Source: Paraburkholderia dilworthii
GTDB taxonomy: Bacteria; Pseudomonadota; Gammaproteobacteria; Burkholderiales; Burkholderiaceae
Direction of reading: 5' to 3'
Assembly: GCF_000472525.1 (NCBI RefSeq)
Contig: NZ_AWZT01000023.1
Coordinates: 43,935-105,654, forward strand
Length of the DNA: 61,720 nucleotides
The translations under genes were made by a program, and so were the position numbers. Positions 35,863 to 43,804 of the stretch are shown here, one piece after another. Position 1 is the first letter of the stretch. Each line of letters begins with the position of its first letter. The notes below the pieces were generated by a model that ran no database searches, was not told the DNA's origin, and was given only the letters and a program-made list of their open reading frames with translations.

Positions 35863-36246
35863 CAAAGATCTGACGGCGCGCGAGCCCTGACTGGAAAGTG
35901 CCCGATGCCCGTATCGAGAAGGGCACGAAATTCTTGGTTCGGCTTACCGAGTTCGCCGTCACTCTTTAAGGTGGCGCCTCCTGAGAGGGAGGCGCCACGA
36001 CACGCGAGAGGCGCGACGGCTTGGGAACGAGGGAAGGGGCGTCATAACGAGCATCCGGGCGGTCGCGAAGCTTGAATTCGAGATCGCCGCGCCAGTAGCA
36101 ACTGGCAGGGCGTTAACGCTGGTGCGGGCCAGACCAACCCTTCTTCGCGTCAACTAAGCCCTCGCGGGACCGCTTACCTAAAACGACGTGTCGGCCGCGG
36201 GGTCGGCGTCGCTAACGCAATCCGTTGATGACGAGAAGGTGAAGAA
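35863..36246. other. Intergenic region between the two small secreted-protein genes
   Basis: About 380 bases without a supported gene. It holds a perfect hairpin at 35971-35998. AAGGTGAAGAA just ahead of 36247 is the ribosome site of the second small gene. Confidence 0.45.
35971..35998. terminator. Perfect 11-bp hairpin, possible terminator
   Basis: GTGGCGCCTCC (35971-35981), loop TGAGAG, then GGAGGCGCCAC (35988-35998). The stem is strong and fully paired. There is no run of T after it on either strand, so it is not a textbook intrinsic terminator; it could also be a protein-binding palindrome. It lies 108 bases downstream of the first small secreted-protein gene. Confidence 0.5.
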
Positions 36247-36516
36247 ATGAAAGTGCAACCCTCGGCTGTAACCATCTTGCTGTTCCTGGTCACCGCGGCC
36301 GGCGCTGCCGACTCGCAGGAAATGCAACCGTCAGACGTTGATAGCCACTCATCCAGTCAGCAACCAATAAATTCATCGCAGCGGGCGATGCCGATGGCCG
36401 GCGACAGTCAGTGGGACTATGGAGCCCAACCGGGCGGACGAAGTGCTGACGGTAAAACCCGAGACGGTCAACCATGCGTGGTGGGCCTGTCGTGCGATAT
36501 CTATCAAGGTAATTGA
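36247..36516 (+). CDS. Small secreted protein with C-terminal cysteine pair (89 aa)
   Basis: The ATG at 36247 follows GAAGGTGAAGAA. The signal peptide is VTILLFLVTAAGAADS (cleavage near residue 21). A Ser/Gln-rich linker and a C-terminal module YGAQPGGRSADGKTRDGQ, PCVVGLSCDIYQGN follow. The spacing of the two cysteines (PC, five residues, C, then aromatic and Gly) matches the neighbouring 82-residue protein, so the two are paralogues despite low identity elsewhere. Function unknown. Confidence 0.68.
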   Translation: MKVQPSAVTILLFLVTAAGAADSQEMQPSDVDSHSSSQQPINSSQRAMPMAGDSQWDYGAQPGGRSADGKTRDGQPCVVGLSCDIYQGN

Positions 36517-36769
36517 CCTGGCGGCTGTGTCGCGATAAGTCGACTCGCTATCTGAAACGACCGATTTGATTGACAAGACAGACGCTATGTCATTCAGATG
36601 GACAAAACGCCATGTCCTCGCCGCCTGTTGCGCCTCTTCCGCTTTCGCGGCGAGCGTGCGCATGCGAGTCAGGTTGTAGGCCGCGTCAACAGGAAGACCC
36701 GGTCAACTCGTTGCAGCCCCCGAAACATCACCTGCCGAATCGCGCCAACCGTCCTGCTACAGCAAAGGC

Positions 36770-37012
36770 CTACTCAATGCATTTGCGCTTGCGCTGACTG
36801 ACGGCATAGCCGGGCCAGCGCGTTGTGCGCCCGTCGATGGCCGAGCCGCCCGCGCGGCCATTGTTTTGCGCGACATGTGGCGTCACGCCGTGTGCGCGGC
36901 AGGTTACTACGAAGCCGGTCGTGTCGTGGTTCTTGTCAGCACCTACCGTTATCGATGTATCGGCAAACTGCGCGGCCGCTGCCCATGGTTCTGCCGGCCG
37001 AACTGGGCTCAT
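36770..37012 (-). pseudogene. Transposase fragment (IS5-like DDE family)
   Basis: The frame reads ITVGADKNHDTTGFVV, HGVTPHVAQNNGRAGGSAID and TRWPGYAVSQRKRKCIE. These are recognisable parts of the C-terminal half of a DDE transposase of the IS5 type, which normally continues into an EPFGWGK stretch holding the last catalytic residue. The match stops at 36770 with a stop codon, and no N-terminal half or inverted repeats are visible. It is a remnant only. It lies just upstream of the broken chemotaxis gene. Confidence 0.7.
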
Positions 37013-37113
37013 TACACTAAGCCAACGGAGCCGGCCGATTCTGAAAGGTGATTTCAGTATCGCGATTCGCTGCCGTAGTTATGTGCGAAGGATCAACTCT
37101 CAGGACTGCAGGC

Positions 37114-38674
37114 ATGACTCTCACCAACATCAAGATCGGCACCCGGCTCGCAATCGGCTTCGCCACGCTACTCGTTTTGCTGTTTGCGTTGGGCGCTGCC
37201 GCGTTGTGGCCGATGTCCCGCGTCTACGAGGGCACGCTCGAACTGGGGAACAACTGGCTGCCGAGCGTGCAGGCGGCCGGCAACATGCAGGCATACGTCA
37301 ATAGCGTGCGCCGGACGACTTTGCTGGCGCTGCTCGCGAACGGTCCGCAGGAGTTTCAGGCTCAGCGCGCCGCACATAACGAAGCGATCACGAAGCTTGC
37401 CGCCGAACTGGCCGATTATCAGAAGCTGGTTTCTGCGCCGAAGGAGCAGCAGATTTACGAACAAGTCAAAAGCGCTTGGGGCGCCTACAGCGGAACGGAT
37501 ACAAATCTTCGACTTCCTGAGGGGACGATGGCATCAAGGCGGCGCACGATCTATCGAACGGAGAAGCCAGGACCGAATTCGTCATCGTTGATGAAAACTT
37601 ATCGAAGACGATATCGAGGCGAATCGCAAAGGTAGCGAGAACGAAGTCGGCCGCGCTGCTGCGAGTTACCACAGTGCAATCCTCTCTTCGAGTTTCCTCA
37701 TCGTGATTGCGATGATCGCCGGCGTGAGTATTGGTGTCGTCATCACACGATCCATCACCGAGCCGATCGCGCGTGCAGTCACGCTCGCCCAGACTGTCGC
37801 GGAGGGCGATTTACGCACAGTCATTCGGGTGACGGGGAACGACGAAACCAGTCAACTGCTGCGAGCGATGGGCGAAATGAACGATCGTCTCGTCGACGTC
37901 GTAGGCAGAGTTCGCAACAGCAGCGAAAGCATTGCAACGGGTTCCGCGCAGATCGCAGCAGGCAATACCGATTTGAGCCAACGAACCGAGGAACAGGCAG
38001 CGTCGCTGGAACAAACCGCTGCCAGCATGGAACAGCTTACGGCAACGGTTAAGCAGAATGCTGAGAACGCCATGCAAGGTAATTCACTCGCTGCAAACGC
38101 GTCGGAAGTCGCAGCACGCGGTGGCCAGGTGGTCCACCGTGTGGTGCAAACAATGGGCGAGATTTCGCGTAGTTCGGAACAGGTTGCGCAGATCATCACG
38201 GTGATCGAAGGGATCGCGTTTCAGACGAACATTCTGGCTCTGAATGCGGCTGTCGAAGCAGCGCGGGCAGGAGAACAGGGCCGCGGATTTGCGGTCGTGG
38301 CAGGCGAAGTCCGCACGCTCGCACAACGCAGCGCGGCGGCGGCGAAAGAGATCAAGGATCTCATTGGCGCTTCGGTAGAGCACGTGTCGAGCGGTTCCAG
38401 ACTGGTCGAAGAAGCGGGCCGCACGATGGACGACGTAGTGCATCCGTCAGACGCGTAACTGATCTCATGGGTGAGATAAAGTGCGGCTTCCGGTGAACAG
38501 CATACGGGCATCGAACAGGTGAACCGGGCGATCGGACAGATGGATGAAGTCACACAGCAGAACGCGGCCTTGGTCGAGGAAGCGTCGGCTGCCACGCAAT
38601 CGATGGCTTCACAATCGAGCACGCTGCGGGAACTGGTAGCGGTTTTCCGCATTCGTGAAAATTCTGAGGTTTGA
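37114..38674 (+). pseudogene. Methyl-accepting chemotaxis protein, multiply frameshifted
   Basis: The N-terminus (MTLTNIKIGTRLAIGFATLL, TM1, four-helix-bundle ligand domain) is open to about 37500. A frame change near 37520 leads to DDGIKAAHDLSNGEARTEF, another near 37600 to IEANRKGSENEVGRAA and TM2. The HAMP and signalling hairpin (IAFQTNILALNAAVEAARAG) are then open from 37703. One base is missing near 38440 and one extra A is present near 38479, after which the normal ending runs (TGIEQVNRAIGQMDEVTQQ) to 38674. At least four frame changes make this non-functional unless the sequence is faulty. Confidence 0.88.
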
Positions 38675-38882
38675 AGATGCCGCGGACTACTGCAGTCCAT
38701 ATTATCCTTCGTCAGCGACGACTCCCGACCTACCACTTCGCTCCAGGAACGCGCCGTCAGTGCTAACCCTGATTGTTGAGTGCGGCGAAGCCTCCCAAGA
38801 GCCATACTGGGAAATATTGACGCGCCTTCCCGGCACACTGGGTGCGCCGAAACTATCAGTATTTCTCAACGTGGAGACCATC

Positions 38883-39244
38883 ATGATCACGGCAACGCGA
38901 ATGGGCGAACCACATTACGTCCGACCGAGTAACGCGCACAGTCTTGTGCTCCCGCGCGGGCATGCGACCGCACGAACTGCTGGAAAGCGCGCTTGCGGCA
39001 TGCATACGCATGTCCAGTGACATCGCTGCCGAACGTGCGGGTACCACACTCGCGACCGTCACAGTGCAAAATGGCCATTGACCGGCAAAATCGCCAAACT
39101 GGGTTTGACGTGTCACGGCACTTCGCGACAGCACCGTCCCCGGCGCATCACGCGCTGGCTCGTAAGGCAGTGAAAACATCACCCTTTGCGCGGACGCTCG
39201 GCAAGCCGGTAGCCATTCGTCCGGCCGAAATCGTCACCAGTTGA
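38883..39244 (+). pseudogene. OsmC-family protein, broken
   Basis: Three pieces of an OsmC/Ohr-like peroxidase in three different frames: TATRMGEPHYVRPSNAHSLV from 38883, PHELLESALAACIRMSSDI from 38968 and a C-terminal HALARKAVKTSPFARTLGKP ending at 39244. OsmC proteins reduce hydroperoxides using two cysteines. The first (ALAAC) is kept, while the second, normally in a CPV motif, is changed to SPF. It cannot encode one protein as read. Confidence 0.78.
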
Positions 39245-39259
39245 TCAGCGGCATCAGTC

Positions 39260-39853
39260 ATGGACAAACAGACCATCGAAGCCTACACGACAGGCGCGCG
39301 TCAATTTGCGGCTGAGTGGCGCAACCAGCCCCCGCCGACTGACATGTACGCGCTGTTGCAACGCTACTTCACCCCAGGCGGAAAAACTGCAGACATCGGT
39401 TGCGGCGCGGGCCGCGACGTTGCATGGCTAAACGATCACGGCTTTCCCACCGTTGGCTACGACGCGACCGAAGGACTACTTGAGCAAGCCGCGACCGATT
39501 TTCCCTCGCTGGTTTTCAAGCGCGCGGCACTTCCCGCGCTGGACGCGATCGGCAGGGAAACGTATGACAACGTCCTGTGCGAAACCGTCATCATGCATTT
39601 GCCACCGGATGAGATCACCCCAGCCTGTGCACGTCTGTTCGAAATTCTCAGGCCGGCAGGAACGCTGTATCTGAGCTGGCGGGTCGCAGAAACGGCGTCC
39701 ACTCGCGATGCCGCTGGCCGACTCTACGCGGAGTTCGACGCCGCGCCGGTCATGGCAGGTCTTGGCGATGCAGAATTGCTGTTCGACGACGAAGCGGTGA
39801 ACCTCTCTTCCGGCAGACGGGTGCATCGACTTATTGCCCGACGGCGTGGTTGA
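39260..39853 (+). CDS. Class I SAM-dependent methyltransferase
   Basis: A 197-residue methyltransferase starting at the ATG at 39260. SAM motif I is KTADIGCGAGRDVAWLNDHG, the acidic residue of motif II is in TVGYDATEGLLEQA, and later motifs are YDNVLCETVIMHLPPDEI and LRPAGTLYLSW. It is intact although both flanks are broken genes. Substrate unknown; it belongs to the small Tehb/UbiE-like group by appearance. Confidence 0.85.
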   Translation: MDKQTIEAYTTGARQFAAEWRNQPPPTDMYALLQRYFTPGGKTADIGCGAGRDVAWLNDHGFPTVGYDATEGLLEQAATDFPSLVFKRAALPALDAIGRETYDNVLCETVIMHLPPDEITPACARLFEILRPAGTLYLSWRVAETASTRDAAGRLYAEFDAAPVMAGLGDAELLFDDEAVNLSSGRRVHRLIARRRG

Positions 39854-39972
39854 TGTTGCCGGACTACATGCCGAATGTCCGAAGTCGCCGCAGCACAAGT
39901 CGTCGCCGATCCCTTGCGCCGAAGGTCGCTTGTGGGTCAAGTCCCCCCGGTCGGTTCGTTATCGTCTACCGG

Positions 39973-40095
39973 CTAGATTACTACGACGAACTTGCCTTTC
40001 GCCTCATTGCGCTCCATCAGTTGGTGAGCCATCGGTACATCGCTCAGACTGAATACACGTGTCGGGGCGGCCTCGATACTGATTGATTGCCGCGA
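39973..40095 (-). pseudogene. C-terminal fragment of an MDR/zinc-type quinone oxidoreductase
   Basis: The minus strand reads AAPTRVFSLSDVPMAHQLME then RNEAKGKFVVVI and a stop at 39973. This is the characteristic last about 40 residues of the medium-chain dehydrogenase family (the 'AHRYMEAGEHFGKIVL' ending). Upstream the match disappears within about 40 codons, so only a scrap remains. Confidence 0.65.
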
Positions 40096-40141
40096 AGTCC
40101 ACGGTCTGCTGCATAGGCACGTCCGACAATGGGAATTCCGG

Positions 40142-40339
40142 GGTCCCGCGCTCGCGTGGGGTCACATGCCGTCTCACCTGGTTGCGGACGACCTGATGGA
40201 GCATCGACTGGTGTCACTGGAGGGGCGGAATCTGCGCGGCGCCGCGCTCAAGCACTACGCGGCGCGCCGGCGACACGCCGCCCACGGACCCGTCGCGCAG
40301 ACGCTGTGGACGCAGTTGCAGGTGCAAAAGATTGGTTGA
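40142..40339 (+). pseudogene. C-terminal fragment of a LysR regulator
   Basis: The plus strand reads AWGHMPSHLVADDLMEHRLV then SLEGRNLRGAALKHYAARRR, ending at a TGA at 40337-40339. This matches the end of the effector domain of LysR regulators ('GMGRMPDHLVADDLARGRLV'). No HTH is present. It abuts the MDR fragment; together they look like a deleted dehydrogenase/LysR pair. Confidence 0.65.
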
Positions 40340-40722
40340 ACGTCGTGATTCGCTCGACCAGCGGTTGTGATGCACAACGGCTGCCATCGAATTTCGCGAG
40401 CGTCCTTTGCATAGTCTAATCGGCCATATGCCCGGTTAGACCGCATGTCACCCCCAGTGATTCCGCCCAAGGTGAGAAGGCAGTGATCTCGTCGAAATTC
40501 GCGCCCAACCCTTGGCTTAACAAGGAGCACAGTCCCTTTGCTGCGGACGCCGGGCATGGCGAGGAAGCGGCAGAATTGCTGCGCTCGGGCCTGCGGACTG
40601 GCCGCTCGTCTGCGGTTGCGATCCCTGACTGTTCGCAGACACGGTCGCCGGCCCGCAAACCAGCGCCACTGGGCGAGTCTGCTGCGGTGCCCCCTTGGGG
40701 CGGAGCTGACCGACCGGGCGAG
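40340..40722. other. Stretch without recognisable gene
   Basis: About 380 bases between the LysR fragment and the hydrolase relic. Open frames exist in both directions but resemble no protein, and no repeat or RNA structure stands out. Confidence 0.4.
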
Positions 40723-41734
40723 TTATAAATTTGTCTGCAGGAACTCCACCACCTCATCGTCGATCTGCCGATGAATCGTCGCGCGGTCGACCCCCGGTGC
40801 ATCCATACAGACCAGCGCCGCACTGGTTACCAACGAGGGCGGACAAGGATCAATAAAAATGAAGTGATTGCCCGGCACGATATGGAGTGCAGGCGCAGTA
40901 GCCAGGCCCGAGAGGACGGAAAGAGAGTTTCTGGCAGACCCCAGATAGCTGTCGTCTTGCGGTCGATAAAGCAACGTTGGTACACGCACAGCCGACAACC
41001 ACGATGCCTGGAACATCATCGCCAGTGGGTCCATCAGCACCAGAGCCTTCAGTCAGTGATCAACGGGCGGCTGCCACGCAAGCAGGTCAGCGGACAGTGC
41101 CGCTTTACCTCGCGTGCCGTGTGCGCCATTCCCGCCTGTAGAGCGTGGACACGATCCTGGATCATCGTGGTTCGCGCAATAAGTGTCGGCATAGGCAAAG
41201 TCCGGTTTCGCTCCGGCGAAGATCAGAGCAGTGTAGCCGCCGGCTGAATATCCAATCATGCCAACACGCCGCACATCAGCGACCGGTAAAAACCGCGGAT
41301 CTGCGAGAACGGCATTCAGCGCGGCCTCTGCCTGCTGGGTACGATCCTTCAGGATTTGGGCTTGGGACGGCGCGCAAGGGTAGCCCGAAGCGTCTCCAAC
41401 ATGCGTTGGTAAGACGACGATAAATCCCGCTCGAGCCAGAGCAGTAGCCAGTTCACGATGACTGAGCGGCCCCCCGGCCTCGTCCGTGCGAAATCAACAC
41501 GACGGGGAAGCGCCTATCAGCTATAGGCGAAGCATCGCGCGTCGCGTCGATAACAAACGGCCCGGCTTGCCACGGGGTCTCACGCTCATGCGTCGGGTAG
41601 AAAACCACAGTGTCCGGAGTAGCAGCCTCGTCCGCCACAGTCAGGCGAATGACCCCTGCATTAAAAGTCTCTGGTTCAGCCTGCACGGAACATGTACACA
41701 GGACGGTCACTATAAGGGATGCTAACCAGCGCAT
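40723..41734 (-). pseudogene. Secreted alpha/beta hydrolase (dienelactone-hydrolase-like), broken
   Basis: From the ATG at 41734 the frame encodes a signal peptide (MRWLASLIVTVLCTCSVQA) and VVFYPTHERETPW...FPVVLISHGRG. At a run of six C (plus strand, about 41470) the frame shifts, and PLSHRELATALARAGFIVVL continues in the next frame. The nucleophile elbow is MIGYSAGGYTALIF. A stop (TGA at 41053-41055) interrupts the same frame, then LKALVLMDPLAMMFQ and the catalytic His in VPGNHFIFIDPC follow to 40723. Only two lesions separate it from an intact gene of about 336 residues. Confidence 0.82.
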
Positions 41735-42482
41735 GGCGATTCTCCCGAGCGGCCGGAAGGATAGGCGGAGAATAACAGAACGTTGTTACAGGTTCGCTTA
41801 TCCTTGGCGTCAAGTGGAATCAATGAAACCACAGGGAATCCGATCCGGGCCAAATAAAATGGCGCAAGCCATTGGTCGATCGCAGCGACGTAGCACGTGG
41901 TATGGACCACGTCGCTTACCGCGATGGCGATCGTTAACCAGATTCCCGTCCTCGGTTCATTTAACAACAGCATGTCGGCGAGGAGATCAAGCTCGGCTTC
42001 GTCTTGTGCAAGACGCATTTGCCAGCAGTCGGCCATCTACTGCCATTCGCCATCGCGTTGTAATAGACGCCCGAACGTCCCTTGCACCTTGATGAGAGAC
42101 ATTCCGTCGCGACATCGGCCTGAGCGGAACACCGGGCAAGGTAGCCGGAATAATCGCGTCATCGACGAGGTGACGTCTGAGTCGCGCCCCTCGTATCGGC
42201 GACTTCCCGTCATGCCGGCGAGATTCGGGCCCCCTTCAGTTAAAGTATCTGCGTCTGTTGCCGATATGCCGTATGAGTGCCGATCAATAGGCGTCGTCGA
42301 TGACAAAAGATCGGCCGGCAGCGCGAAAGATTGTGATGAAATGCGCAGCGGCATGCCGGGCTTCGTCACAATTTACAGCTGCAGGGACGCGCCATGGTTA
42401 TGCAAGTGATTCGACCGCGATGAAAGCTTCACCGGTTTGCCATCGAATGCGCCCATAGCCTCTGCCGAGGGCCGCCCGATCC
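41735..42482. other. Stretch without supported gene upstream of the binding-protein gene
   Basis: About 750 bases. A minus-strand open frame (41722-42036) contains a membrane-like stretch (GIWLTIAIAVSDVVH, PFYLARIGFPVVSLIPLD) and could be a decayed membrane protein, but it was not recognised. Another frame at 42037-42369 has no clear character. The promoter of the binding-protein gene should lie near the right end. Confidence 0.4.
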
Positions 42483-43804
42483 ATGCCGAACCTGAAAAGT
42501 GAACCGCACGTGCGACAAACTGAGTTTGACTCCTTGCTGTCAGTTTTGGCCTGTTTCATTCTTTTCTCGTTGTGCGGTTGCCATCAGCGGGACCACGATT
42601 CTTCGAGCAAGAGCGGGCCGACCAGTACCACCATCACCGCCCTGGTCTGGGCTCCTGACTGGCCGGAAGAAATGCTTCAGATTGCTGCCGAATTCAGCAA
42701 GCTGAATCCGGACGTGCACGTGGATGTGCAGTTCATGATGGCAATTCGGTCGAAGAAAATATCAAGCCGCGGATCGCCTCCGGCAACTTGCCCGATCTGG
42801 TAAGCATCAACCCGAATGCCTACGCGGCAGACCTGGCCGATCAAGGGCTCCTCGCCGACGTTAGCAAGACATCCGCCTGGAACAACATGCTCGATCCTCT
42901 CAAAAAGGACTGGAGCAGTCGCCAATCCAGGCACTTTGGAATAGCGGGGGGAATGGCTACGACTTTGCTCTATTACAACCAGGACATGTTCGCGAAGGCG
43001 GGGATCAGGGAACTGCCGACCGATTTCAACAAATTCCTGGCGGTTTGCGGACAGCTCAAACGTGCGGGCTATACGCCAATAATGTGGAACGGCGGCTTCC
43101 CAAATATGCTCGGCAACGGCCCCTTCAGTTCAGGCTTTGCTAACAATGTGGTTGCGCGCGAGCCAGGCTGGAAGGACAAAATCAGCGACGGCACGCTGGA
43201 TTTGAACACCGCCCAGGTAGCGGATGTTTTTGCCAAGATCAGGCTGATCCCGGAACGGCGTTTCGTACAGGAATCGTTCATGGCAACAGGCTACGACGAT
43301 GGCATACGGCTATTCAAGGCGGGCAAGGTAGCGATGGCTTTTCACGGTAGTTGGGCAGCCGGTCTCTTGCTGCACGGCAATCCGTTTGAGGTTGGCGCGT
43401 TCATGCCGCCCTGGAACTCGCCAGGTGAGCAGGTAGTGCCGGTAATCGGCAGTGAAACCGGCTTTGCGGTGTCTGAGACGCCCAACAAGGCTGCCGCAAT
43501 GCGTTTTCTCGAGTTCATCGCGGGACCGGGGTTTTCCATCCTCCAGATTAAGCGCCAGAACATTCCCCCATTCAAGCACGTCCCGGGGACGGTGGTGAGC
43601 GATCAGAAGATTGTTGACTACACGAACATGGTCAGTCGCTATGCGGTGACCGGCAGCCCGTACTATTCATTTCTACCCTCCAATTCCATCGAGCGCTTGC
43701 ATCGATTGATGCAGGATGTCCTGTTCGGAAAGATCACGCCAAAGCAGGCTGCAAAACTGCTGGACGAGTCCGTTAAGAACGAAGCGAAGATGCATTACAA
43801 ATGA
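42483..43804 (+). pseudogene. Extracellular solute-binding lipoprotein (family 1, sugar type), one frameshift
   Basis: The ATG at 42483 opens a lipoprotein signal (LLSVLACFILFSLCGC, lipobox Cys near residue 33) and the first mature strand TALVWAPDWPEEMLQIAAEF, KLNPDVHVDVQFM. Near 42738 one base appears missing: the next frame continues GNSVEENIKPRIASGNLPDL and runs to 43804 with family-1 binding-protein features (GIAGGMATTLLYYNQDMFAK, AGKVAMAFHGSWAAG). With one base restored the protein would be about 440 residues. Its stop overlaps the ATG of the GGDEF-EAL gene. No ABC permease or ATPase gene is near. It may be truly broken or a sequencing error. Confidence 0.8.

Noticed and set aside
41722..42036. 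Minus-strand frame with membrane-like stretches
   Set aside because: Protein-like in part, but not recognised, and its end runs into the start of the hydrolase relic; kept only as a note in the intergenic entry.
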